Positions 45,286 through 52,526 of a stretch of DNA of 64,000 bases are shown here, piece by piece. Source of the stretch: Bradyrhizobium frederickii (GTDB taxonomy: Bacteria > Pseudomonadota > Alphaproteobacteria > Rhizobiales > Xanthobacteraceae); assembly GCF_004570865.1 (NCBI RefSeq), contig NZ_SPQS01000002.1, positions 525,608 to 589,607 on the forward strand, in the 5' to 3' direction. The notes under the pieces are model-generated. The model saw only the letters and a list, made by a program, of their open reading frames with translations, was not told where the DNA came from and ran no database searches. The translations under genes and the position numbers were made by a program. How positions within the stretch are numbered: position 1 is the stretch's first letter; each line of letters opens with the position of its first letter.

Positions 45286-45977
45286 TGGCTTTGAGCAAGA
45301 AGATGCTGGAGCAAGAGCCCGGTGAAATTGAGCTGCTGCTGCCGTGGCATGCTGCCGGCACGCTGAACGCGCGCGATGCGCGCCGGGTCGAGGAAGCGCT
45401 GGCGCGCGATCCCGAGCTTGCCAAGCAATATGCCGCGATCCGCGGCGAATACGAAGAGACCATTCATCTGAACGAGAGCTTGGGGGCTCCGTCGGCACGC
45501 GCGATGCAGAAGCTGTTCGCCGCGATCGACGCCGAGCCGGCGCGGGCGACCGGCTCGCTGCCGCTGTCGGCGCGCATCTCGACCTTCTTCGCGAGCCTGT
45601 CGCCGCGCACGCTGGCGTGGTCGGCGAGCCTTGGCGCCGTCGCGCTCGTGCTGCAAGCCGGCGTGATCGGCGCCGTGCTGATGAAGAACCAGCCCGCGAC
45701 CTTCCAGACCGCTTCGCTCTCGACCAGCGCGCCGATCACGCGCGAGCTTGGCAGCACCGCCGCGCCGGCACGCGCCCTGGTGCGCTTCACGCCCGAGGCG
45801 CGCGTTGCCGATATCACCGGGCTGCTCGACAGCTACCACGCCTCGATCATCGACGGCGCCAAGGGCGGCATGTTCCGCCTCCAGTTCGACAGGGCCATGA
45901 GCCAGGACGAGCTCGCTTCGCTGCTCGGCAAGATGCAGCGCGAGAAGTTCGTCAACCTCGCCGTCGCGGCGCCCTAA
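45282..45977 (+). CDS. Membrane anti-sigma factor with propeptide-like periplasmic domain
   Basis: A 231-residue, single-pass protein. The cytoplasmic part (residues 1-105) has the RskA-like IELLLPWHAAGTLNARDARRVEEALARDPELAKQYAAIRGEYEE but no HxxxCxxC zinc motif. The membrane helix is at about 107-131. The periplasmic part ends with a compact domain (about 162-231: ALVRFTPEARVADITGLLDSYHASIIDGAKGGMFRLQFDRAMSQDELASLLGKMQREKFVNLAVAAP) whose pattern matches subtilase/fervidolysin-type propeptides. The next gene encodes a subtilase. The propeptide match is my pattern reading and is unverified. Confidence 0.8.
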   Translation: MMALSKKMLEQEPGEIELLLPWHAAGTLNARDARRVEEALARDPELAKQYAAIRGEYEETIHLNESLGAPSARAMQKLFAAIDAEPARATGSLPLSARISTFFASLSPRTLAWSASLGAVALVLQAGVIGAVLMKNQPATFQTASLSTSAPITRELGSTAAPARALVRFTPEARVADITGLLDSYHASIIDGAKGGMFRLQFDRAMSQDELASLLGKMQREKFVNLAVAAP

Positions 45978-46085
45978 AGCGATGATCCGGAAAAGTGCGC
46001 AGCGGTTTTCCGAAAAGATCATGCTCAAACAGCAAGCCAAAGCGCGATGGCGATTCATCCTCAGCGCATCGCGCTTTAGGCGCGC
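45975..46085. repeat. Dispersed repeat between anti-sigma and subtilase genes
   Basis: The segment AAAGCGATGATCCGGAAAAG...AGCGCATCGCGCTTT has inverted ends (AAAGCGATG with CATCGCGCTTT) and resembles, from memory, a frequent Rhizobiales intergenic repeat. It gives an open in-frame extension of the subtilase that should not be annotated as protein. Confidence 0.6.
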
Positions 46086-46095
46086 CGCAGAACCG

Positions 46096-47814
46096 ATGAC
46101 GGGCAAATCCGAGAGCAGGGTACGCGCCGGGGCCTACGCATCATCGGTCGGCGCCGCGCTTCTGATCGCCGCCTGTCTCGGCGTCGAGGTTGCGCAGGCG
46201 CAGGCGATCATGCGTACGCCGACGATCAGCGTGCCCTCGCGAACGCCGACCGTCTCTCCGAGCATCGCCCCGCGGGTCAGCCCCAATATCGCCGCGCGCG
46301 CGGTCAACGTCGGCCCCGGCCCGCGGACGATCGCGACCATTCCCAACACCACGACGTCGCGTATCCGGCCGCCGACGACGGTGCTGCCCTATGCGCGCTA
46401 CTCGCCGAACCTGTATCCGGCCTGCACCGCGCCCTATCGCGATGCCGGTGGCGAATGCCTGGCGCAGCCGAGTGAGGGCGGCAATGGCTCAGCCAAGTCC
46501 GGCAAGAAGAGCGCCGGCAAGGGCCGGGGCGACGCCACGCCGGCCGCCGCCGCCAATCTGCGCAGCTTCGCCAACGAATTCGTGGCGGAGATCGATGGCA
46601 CGCTGTCGCCCGGCGATGCCGACGCGCTTGCCCGCCGGCACGGTTTGACGCGCATCTCGTCGGAGAATTTCCCGCTGATCGGGGCCACGTTCGGTCTGTT
46701 CCGCATCACCGATGGCCGTCCGTACGAGACGGTGCGGCGCGAATTCGCGGCCGACGGCAGCGTGCGCTCGGTCCAGCCGAACTTCCGTTATGCGCTCCAG
46801 GATCAGAAATCGACGATCCCGAGCGAGGGCGATCCCGCCCAATATGCCCTGGCCAAGCTCCGCCTGCCGCAGGCGCATACGCTGGCGCACGGCACCAACG
46901 TCACGATCGCCGTGATCGATTCCGGCATCGATGCCAGGCATCCCGAGCTCGCCAATTCCGTCGCCGACAATTTCGATGCGCTCGGCAGCGCCGAGGGGCC
47001 GCACGTCCACGGCACCGGCATCGCCGGCGCGATCGTGGCGCATGCCCGGCTGATGGGCAGCGCGCCCGAAGCGCGTATCATCGCGATCCGTGCCTTTGGC
47101 GGTGCCAACGGCGGCGCCGAAAGCTCGTCCTACATCATCCTGCGCGCGCTGAATTACGCCGCCGAGCACGGCGCCCAGATCGTCAATATGAGCTTTGCCG
47201 GTCCCAAGGACGCGGTGATCGAGCGCGCCATTGCGGCCACCGCCGCGCGCGGCCTCGTGCTGATCGCGGCCGCCGGCAATGCCGGCGCGAAGTCGCCGCC
47301 GCTCTATCCGGCCGCCAATCCCAACGTCATCGCGGTCAGCGCGACCGACCAGCAGGACAGGCTGTTCGCCGCCTCCAACCGCGGCAACTACGTCGCCCTT
47401 GCGGCGCCCGGGGTCGATATCTTCCTGCCGGCGCCGGACGGCAAATACCAGATGACGTCGGGAACCTCGTTCTCGGCGGCCTATGTCTCCGGCGTCGCGG
47501 CGTTGCTGCTCGAGCGCAATTACGCCTTGAAGCCGGAAGCGCTGCGCATGACGCTGGCCAAGACCGCGCGCGACCTCGGCTCGCCCGGGCGTGACGATCT
47601 GTTCGGCGACGGCCAGACCGATGCGTTTGCCGCGGTCATGGCTGTTTCCGCCGACAGCGCCACGCCGGTCGCGGCTGCGTCCGGTACAACAAAACGTGAA
47701 GATGCCGGCAAGCGTCGCGATGAGCCCAATAGCCGCGCGATCGAACAACCCTCGCTGTCGGCCGCGGATGAGAAATCCACGGATTCTCAAGCGGATAGGC
47801 CGGCGGCGCGGTAG
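46096..47814 (+). CDS. Secreted subtilisin-like serine protease (S8)
   Basis: The 572-residue product starts at ATG 46096 with a signal peptide (AGAYASSVGAALLIAACLGVEVAQAQA). A Pro/Thr-rich linker and Lys-rich stretch lead to a propeptide-like region at about 155-235 (EFVAEIDGTLSPGDADALARRHGL). The catalytic domain has Asp275 in IAVIDSGIDARHPEL, His305 in HVHGTGIAG, oxyanion Asn in AAAGNAG and Ser458 in SGTSFSAAYVSGVAALL. The usual GTSMAxP Pro is Tyr here. A C-terminal tail of about 60 charged residues follows. It is the third gene of the ECF operon and is likely periplasmic or exported. Confidence 0.92.
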   Translation: MTGKSESRVRAGAYASSVGAALLIAACLGVEVAQAQAIMRTPTISVPSRTPTVSPSIAPRVSPNIAARAVNVGPGPRTIATIPNTTTSRIRPPTTVLPYARYSPNLYPACTAPYRDAGGECLAQPSEGGNGSAKSGKKSAGKGRGDATPAAAANLRSFANEFVAEIDGTLSPGDADALARRHGLTRISSENFPLIGATFGLFRITDGRPYETVRREFAADGSVRSVQPNFRYALQDQKSTIPSEGDPAQYALAKLRLPQAHTLAHGTNVTIAVIDSGIDARHPELANSVADNFDALGSAEGPHVHGTGIAGAIVAHARLMGSAPEARIIAIRAFGGANGGAESSSYIILRALNYAAEHGAQIVNMSFAGPKDAVIERAIAATAARGLVLIAAAGNAGAKSPPLYPAANPNVIAVSATDQQDRLFAASNRGNYVALAAPGVDIFLPAPDGKYQMTSGTSFSAAYVSGVAALLLERNYALKPEALRMTLAKTARDLGSPGRDDLFGDGQTDAFAAVMAVSADSATPVAAASGTTKREDAGKRRDEPNSRAIEQPSLSAADEKSTDSQADRPAAR

Positions 47815-47877
47815 CCGCTGCGACAACGATGCACGCGGGCCGAAGGTCAAAAAAGCGAACCCCGCGTTGAACGTTCA

Positions 47878-48012
47878 GCTCCCTGCCACGACCAAATTAT
47901 GTGGGAGCGGTCATCCCTCCCCATCAGTCATATCAGGCGCGAGCGCCCATCCACCCCAAGCGCCCATATGGCTTGACCCGTCCGGTTGTCCCCCCGGACG
48001 GGTCTTTTCCTT
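47878..48012 (+). ncRNA. Possible small RNA or structured 3' UTR with C-rich loops
   Basis: Three hairpins follow in series: GCTCCC/GGGAGC (47878-47908), GGCG-CGAG-CGCC (about 47935-47946) and a strong terminator (47975-48004). Unpaired CCCTCCCC and CCACCCC stretches between them resemble anti-ribosome-site loops of alphaproteobacterial sRNAs. No promoter is identified, so it may simply be the 3' end of the subtilase transcript. Confidence 0.3.
47975..48012 (+). terminator. Rho-independent terminator
   Basis: An 11-bp perfect stem GACCCGTCCGG / CCGGACGGGTC with an 8-nt loop is followed by TTTTCCTTT. It ends the ECF/anti-sigma/subtilase operon or the possible small RNA. Confidence 0.9.
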
Positions 48013-48013
48013 T

Positions 48014-48115
48014 CAGAGCGTTTTTGAGCGAAGTGGATTCCGGTCCGCGTGAAGAAGACGCGTCAAAACGAATCCAGCGCATCGGTTCTGATTCAATCAG
48101 AACCGCTCCGGGCGT
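48014..48115. repeat. Dispersed repeat (AGAGCGTTTTTGAGCGAAGTGGATTCCGG family)
   Basis: Contains AGCGAAGTGGATTCCGGT, GCGTGAAGAAGACGCGTC and the palindrome GGTTCTGATTCAATCAGAACC (48082-48102). From memory it is a frequent intergenic element of Bradyrhizobium and Rhodopseudomonas. The remaining gap to 48394 holds an unremarkable AT-richer stretch without a recognisable gene. Confidence 0.6.
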
Positions 48116-48394
48116 CCGATCCTTTGAAGCGCGGGGGGCGCGTTCAGCTTTCGGTTGAAAGGGCGCGCCCGGCTTCCACGTCCCCGCCCGGGCAGCAAGC
48201 AGCAGGTCCGCTATGCTTGTGCGAAGCTTGACTCGAAAACACAGCAAATCTCCGCACGACTACGGTATTTGACGACGGGTGCGGCGTCGTTGCTGGACAA
48301 GTCAAATCTTTTCCACAAAATATTCATGTCGCGTTGAAATTGATTCGTGTGCGTTGCGTCCCCGCATCCGTGTTTTCTCCTGACGGGCTGGTTC

Positions 48395-49150
48395 ATGACA
48401 CATCGCCAAGGATCCGACTGCGCGGCTGTTCCTGCCGTGGCTGTTGACCGCGCCGTCGCGGCGCGCTGGTGCGCTCTCGCCGAGCAGCGGCTGCAACATC
48501 TCTCTGAAATGTTCGAGACCGGCCGCTGGCGCCGCTATCACTCCGAGATCGCGTTCCTCGAAAATATCCAGGAAGCCAAGCTCGCGGTCCAGACCTGGCG
48601 CGCGCTCGCAACCGGTGGAGACGTCGCCGAGGCGGCGGCGAGCGTGACGCCGGCATTCGGCTGGTCGCCGGCGACCATGCCCCGCGTATTTCCGCGTGAC
48701 CAGCAGGCGCAGACCATGCAGCCGAAGGCCGTCCACATCGCCCCCGAGACCGCCGTGCCGGTCAGGCTTGATCCCACGCCGGACGTCCTTGCCGAAATCA
48801 CCCAAGCGCCGCTCACCGCACCCGCTGCTGTGGCGTCATTCACCGCGCCTGCCGAGATGCCACCGCTCAAGGCTCCCGCTGCGAGGGCGCCGCTCACCGC
48901 ACCCGTCGTGAGATCGCCGCCCGCCGCGCCCGCCGCAATGGATCAGTTCACCGCGCCCGAAGTGAAGCCGCCGCTCGCGGTGCCGGCCGCGAGGCCGCCG
49001 AAGACTACGCCTGCCGCGATGGCGGCGCTCCTGCCGCAATTCGCCCCGCCGGCCGAGGAAATCGTCGCAGCCCCCGAGCGCGTCGTCGAATTCACCTTCA
49101 GCCTCGACGGCCTGGAAGCAAAGTACCCGCTGCTCAGGAATGCGTTCTAA
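48395..49150 (+). CDS. TIGR03809 family protein, Pro/Ala-repeat variant
   Basis: The 251-residue protein has the conserved head MTHRQGSDCAAVPAVAVDRAVAARWCALAEQRLQHLSEMFETGRWRRYHSEIAFLENIQEAKLAVQTWRAL, typical of the Bradyrhizobium/Rhodopseudomonas TIGR03809 family, whose function is unknown. Residues 139-215 form degenerate units around TAP-A(A/V) with PPL or PPK, a Pro/Ala low-complexity spacer. The conserved C-terminus is VVEFTFSLDGLEAKYPLLRNAF. No signal peptide from start 48395. It lies convergent to the TIGR03808 gene. Confidence 0.85.
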   Translation: MTHRQGSDCAAVPAVAVDRAVAARWCALAEQRLQHLSEMFETGRWRRYHSEIAFLENIQEAKLAVQTWRALATGGDVAEAAASVTPAFGWSPATMPRVFPRDQQAQTMQPKAVHIAPETAVPVRLDPTPDVLAEITQAPLTAPAAVASFTAPAEMPPLKAPAARAPLTAPVVRSPPAAPAAMDQFTAPEVKPPLAVPAARPPKTTPAAMAALLPQFAPPAEEIVAAPERVVEFTFSLDGLEAKYPLLRNAF

Positions 49151-49164
49151 CGCTCCGGAGCGTT
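49149..49164. terminator. Short hairpin at the end of the TIGR03809 gene
   Basis: AACGCTCCGGAGCGTT is a perfect 16-bp palindrome that begins within the stop codon. It lacks a T tract, so it may only be a weak end signal. Confidence 0.35.
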
Positions 49165-49197
49165 GGCAAAGGGGAAGCAACCGCAGCTCTTCGCCCC

Positions 49198-49275
49198 GTC
49201 ATCCTGAGGCGCGAGGCATGGGACGCGAGGCGTCCCGTGGCGAGCCTCGAAGGATGAAACGGCCCGGCTGCCAGC
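49198..49275. repeat. Palindromic repeat, GTCATCCTGAGG family, partial copy
   Basis: CGTCATCCTGAGGCGCGAGG followed by GAGCCTCGAAGGATG, related to the copies at 27222 and 28218 but missing the right arm. It separates the convergent TIGR03809 and TIGR03808 genes. Confidence 0.7.
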
Positions 49276-49280
49276 CGCGC

Positions 49281-50651
49281 CTACCTTCGGACCGCATTCC
49301 CGCTGAGCACCACCTGCGCAAATCGCTGCGCGCCGTCTGCCGACAGATCCGAGGTCACGGCTCGCGCGTGATCGAGGCCGACGATGGCGCCGCGCGGGGT
49401 CTCCGAGATCATGTTGTTGTTGACGAGCGCGATGCCGGCGCCCGGCACGACCGAGACGCCCACGCCCGCCAGGGCCTTGCGGATCACGTTGCCCGTGATC
49501 GCGACGTCGCGCAGATATTTGCCCCAGCCGGCGACGATGCCGTAGGACGGCGCGTTCTCGATCACGTTGCCGGTCACCGACGTATCCGCCTCGATGTAGA
49601 TGCCGACGCCGGCATCGTCGTCCGGCGCGGTGCCGATCGGCCGCTTCGGGATCAGATTGCGGATGATGTTGCCCTGGACCACGGCGATGCGGCCGCCCTC
49701 GTTGAAATTGCAGACGGAGACGCCGACGGCGGCGCCATCGACCGTGTTGTTGGCGATCACGGCGGCTTCGAAGGCGAACTCCGAATAGAGCGCGACCTCG
49801 CGCACGTCGCTGACGCTGTTGCCGGTGATGTGGATATTAGAAGCCGAATTGCCGCGCACCGCGGAATAGTCGCAGTTCCTGATGCGGTTGCCGCGCACGA
49901 TCACGTTGCCGGCACGGAAAGCGTTGATGGCGTTGCCGTACTGGCCGGAGCCGCCGGGGCCCGCCTTGATGTTCTCGATGCGGTTATCAGCAACCAGGGT
50001 GCCGTCGTCGCCGATCGACGTGCGCAGGATCTCGATGCCGTTGTCATTGGTGCCGAGAATCGTGTTGCGGGAGACGTTGAGGCCTTTGGCATCGAACGAC
50101 ACCACCGCCGTCACCGCGATGTCGGTGAAGATATTGCCGGAGATCTCGCCGGACACCTGCTCGAGCCAGATGCCGCTGCCGCCCGAATTCGCGATCTCGC
50201 AATCGGCGATGCGGACGTCGCGCCCGCCGAGCAGGTGGACCAGGCCGCGCCGCGCCGGCAGCGCAATGCCGCCGCCGTCGAAGGTGATGCCGGAAAGACC
50301 GGCGGAGTTCGAACCCTCGCTCTGGATCGCCGAGGTCCCGCCGGTGAAGAGAATCTTCGTCGCTCCGCGCACGCCGATCAATTGTGCGCCGTTCGGCAGC
50401 CGCAGCAGCCCGCTGCGGTAAACGCCGGGCGGCAATGCCAGCGGCATCTGCGCCCGCGCGGCTTCATCGATCGCCCGTTGGAGCACGCGGGTCTGATCCT
50501 CGCTGCTGCCAGGGCGCACGCCGTATTGCGTAGCGTCGCGGCCGAGCAGGGACGTCAGCGGCGCCGCGCGCGCGGCGTCGGCCGGCATGGCCAGCGCACC
50601 GGCGATGCCGGCGGTGGAAGCTCCGATGAGGTAACGGCGATTGAGGTCCAT
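49281..50651 (-). CDS. Tat-exported right-handed beta-helix protein (TIGR03808)
   Basis: The 456-residue product begins MDLNRRYLIGASTAGIAGALAMPADAARA, a twin-arginine signal. The body is a chain of parallel beta-helix repeats (ISGNIFTDIAVTAVVSF, VSRNTILGTNDNGIEIL, VRGNRIRNCDYSAVRGN, ITGNSVSDVREVALYS, VTGNVIENAPSYGIV, ITGNVIRKALAGVGVS), as in polysaccharide lyases and epimerases. It matches the twin-Arg repeat family TIGR03808. No catalytic set is assigned. A GGAGG site precedes the ATG. Likely periplasmic, with carbohydrate binding or processing as an inference from fold only. Confidence 0.9.
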   Translation of the reverse strand: MDLNRRYLIGASTAGIAGALAMPADAARAAPLTSLLGRDATQYGVRPGSSEDQTRVLQRAIDEAARAQMPLALPPGVYRSGLLRLPNGAQLIGVRGATKILFTGGTSAIQSEGSNSAGLSGITFDGGGIALPARRGLVHLLGGRDVRIADCEIANSGGSGIWLEQVSGEISGNIFTDIAVTAVVSFDAKGLNVSRNTILGTNDNGIEILRTSIGDDGTLVADNRIENIKAGPGGSGQYGNAINAFRAGNVIVRGNRIRNCDYSAVRGNSASNIHITGNSVSDVREVALYSEFAFEAAVIANNTVDGAAVGVSVCNFNEGGRIAVVQGNIIRNLIPKRPIGTAPDDDAGVGIYIEADTSVTGNVIENAPSYGIVAGWGKYLRDVAITGNVIRKALAGVGVSVVPGAGIALVNNNMISETPRGAIVGLDHARAVTSDLSADGAQRFAQVVLSGNAVRR

Positions 50652-50745
50652 GACGCGTCCTCCGCACAGATTAGGTAGCGCAGGGCGGGCGAGGGCGCGG
50701 GGGATTGTTCGTGGTAGGGTTAAGTGTTTACCGCGGCCGAGGTGC

Positions 50746-50837
50746 CGTAGGGTGGGCAAAGCGCAGCGTGCCCGCGATTTGATGATGATGGAACGAGATG
50801 GTGGGCACGGCGCAAGGGCGCCTTTGCCCACCCTACG
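50746..50837. repeat. Palindromic repeat CGTAGGGTGGGCAAAG family
   Basis: Perfect 16-bp inverted arms (CGTAGGGTGGGCAAAG at 50746-50761, CTTTGCCCACCCTACG at 50822-50837) enclose a second inner pair (GCGTGCCC with GGGCACGGC). The right arm overlaps the last bases of the pcp gene and supplies its stop codon. Confidence 0.9.
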
Positions 50838-51489
50838 AAACCGGCCTGTTCCGTCGCTTCCGGGCCAACCCCACCATCTCCATCAGCATGGCCTCGCCGG
50901 CATCAACGAGTTCCTCCAGCGTGATCCGCGCCGACCCCTTGCGGCGCACGGCGCCGCCGCGCGCAAGCAGGGGGATATGGACGAATGCCGCGAGCTGCGG
51001 ACCACCTGCCTTCACGCTCTCGATCGCGCGCCAGCTCAAATAATTGCAGAGATAGGCGCCGGCATCTCGCGAGGACCGTGCATCGATGCCGGTGAGGCGC
51101 GCGGCGCGCAGCAGCCTTGCCGTGTGCGGACCGAACGTCATGGCGTCCGCACGGCCGGCGATGCCGCGCTTGCTCGAGCGGGTGTTGGCGGCATCGGGCC
51201 AGAGCATGGTGACGGCGTTGCGCGCGCGGGTCTCGATCCGCAGGTAAGGCGTGCGCGCAGCGAGGCCGAACATCAAAAGCGCATCCGGCTTCACTTTCGC
51301 GAGCACATCGGGCAATTGCCGGTCAACCGCGGCATAGGTGACCGGGAAGATGTGGCTGGCGATCGCGACATCATCGAGTGCCGGACGGCGCAATTGCGCC
51401 AGCCGCGCCACCAGCGGCTGGGTCGGGTTATGGGGCGCGCCGGGAAACGGCCCGAAGCCGGTCAAGAGAATGCGGAGCTTTTCGCTCAT
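50833..51489 (-). CDS. pcp: Pyroglutamyl-peptidase I (pyrrolidone-carboxylate peptidase)
   Basis: The 218-residue C15 cysteine peptidase removes N-terminal pyroglutamate. It shows LLTGFGPFPGAPHNPT, the catalytic Glu region PYLRIETRARNAV, the nucleophile in DAGAYLCNYLSWRAIE and the His in FVHIPLLA. The ATG overlaps the meaB stop (ATGA), so it follows meaB in one transcript. The stop codon TAG lies inside a palindromic repeat arm, so the natural C-terminus may have been set by the insertion. Confidence 0.88.
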   Translation of the reverse strand: MSEKLRILLTGFGPFPGAPHNPTQPLVARLAQLRRPALDDVAIASHIFPVTYAAVDRQLPDVLAKVKPDALLMFGLAARTPYLRIETRARNAVTMLWPDAANTRSSKRGIAGRADAMTFGPHTARLLRAARLTGIDARSSRDAGAYLCNYLSWRAIESVKAGGPQLAAFVHIPLLARGGAVRRKGSARITLEELVDAGEAMLMEMVGLARKRRNRPVS

Positions 51490-52475
51490 TGCAGCAGCTC
51501 CAGGATCTGCTCGGCGGCGAGTGCCGGGGTGAGGTGACCTTCGGCGACCTCGGCTTCGATCTTGCGGACCTTCGTGCGAACCGATGCCTCGCTGCGCAGC
51601 CGCGCCAGCATGCGCTGCTCCAGCATCGACCACATCCATTTCACCTGTTGCTCGCGCCGCCGCGCCACGAAATCGCCGGAGGCATTCATCGCCTTGCGGT
51701 GGTCGAGCACCTTCTGCCAGAGCTCGGCGATGCCGGTGCCGGCCAGTGCCGAATAGGTGACGACGGGCGGATGCCAGTGCTCGGATCGGGGGCTGAGAAT
51801 ATGCAGCGCGCCGCGATAATCGGCGGCGGTGATGTTGGCGCGCTTGAGATTGTCACCATCGGCCTTGTTGATCGCGATCATGTCGGCGAGCTCGACCAGG
51901 CCCTTCTTGATGCCCTGCAATTCGTCGCCGCCGCCCGGCAGCATCAGGGCGAGGAAGAAATCGGTCATGTCGCAGACCGCGGTCTCGGACTGGCCGATGC
52001 CGACGGTCTCCACCAGCACGACGCCAAAGCCGGCCGCCTCGCACAGCAACATCGCCTCGCGGGTCTTCGCGGCGACGCCGCCGAGCGTGCCCGAGGACGG
52101 CGACGGCCGGATGAAGGCGTGGTCGGAGGCCGACAGCCGCGCCATCCGCGTCTTGTCGCCGAGGATCGAGCCGCCGCTGCGCGCCGAGGACGGGTCGACC
52201 GCGAGCACCGCGACCTCATGGCCCTGCGCGATGAGATATGTGCCCAGCGCGTCGATGGTGGTGGATTTGCCGACGCCGGGCGAGCCGGTGATGCCGACGC
52301 GGAACGCCTTGCCGGTGTCCGGCAGCAGCATCTGCACCAGCTCGCGCGCCAGCGCCTGATGGTCGCCGCGACGGCTCTCCACCAGCGTGATGGCACGCGC
52401 CAGCGCCGCGCGGCTGCCGGCGCGGAGCTCCTTGGCGAGGGTCTTGATGTCCAACGAAGTCTTCTTCTCGGTCAT
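51486..52475 (-). CDS. meaB: Methylmalonyl-CoA mutase chaperone GTPase MeaB
   Basis: The 329-residue G3E-class P-loop GTPase guards B12 loading and activity of methylmalonyl-CoA mutase. Walker A is in RVGITGSPGVGKSTTIDALGTYL; other motifs are VDPSSARSGGSILGDKTRM, VETVGIGQSETAVCDMTDFF and the NKAD base motif (AINKADGDNLKRA). The N-terminal RAGSRAALARAITLVESRRGDHQALARELV is typical of MeaB. The partner mutase genes are 5 kb away on the same strand, separated by the Tct transporter and others, instead of adjacent as in many genomes. Confidence 0.94.
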   Translation of the reverse strand: MTEKKTSLDIKTLAKELRAGSRAALARAITLVESRRGDHQALARELVQMLLPDTGKAFRVGITGSPGVGKSTTIDALGTYLIAQGHEVAVLAVDPSSARSGGSILGDKTRMARLSASDHAFIRPSPSSGTLGGVAAKTREAMLLCEAAGFGVVLVETVGIGQSETAVCDMTDFFLALMLPGGGDELQGIKKGLVELADMIAINKADGDNLKRANITAADYRGALHILSPRSEHWHPPVVTYSALAGTGIAELWQKVLDHRKAMNASGDFVARRREQQVKWMWSMLEQRMLARLRSEASVRTKVRKIEAEVAEGHLTPALAAEQILELLQ

Positions 52476-52526
52476 GCCCTGCTTTACAACGCCGAGCGCA
52501 GGCAGGCGAGGGCCGCCCGCTTCATA

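Noticed and set aside
45982..46095. Longer N-terminus of the subtilase starting right after the anti-sigma gene
   Set aside because: The extension is encoded by a dispersed repeat, and the signal peptide begins only after the ATG at 46096.
48812..49035. Possible CRISPR-like or minisatellite array
   Set aside because: The repeats are degenerate codons for a Pro/Ala-rich protein spacer with no constant spacer length. No cas genes and no regular array occur anywhere in the window.
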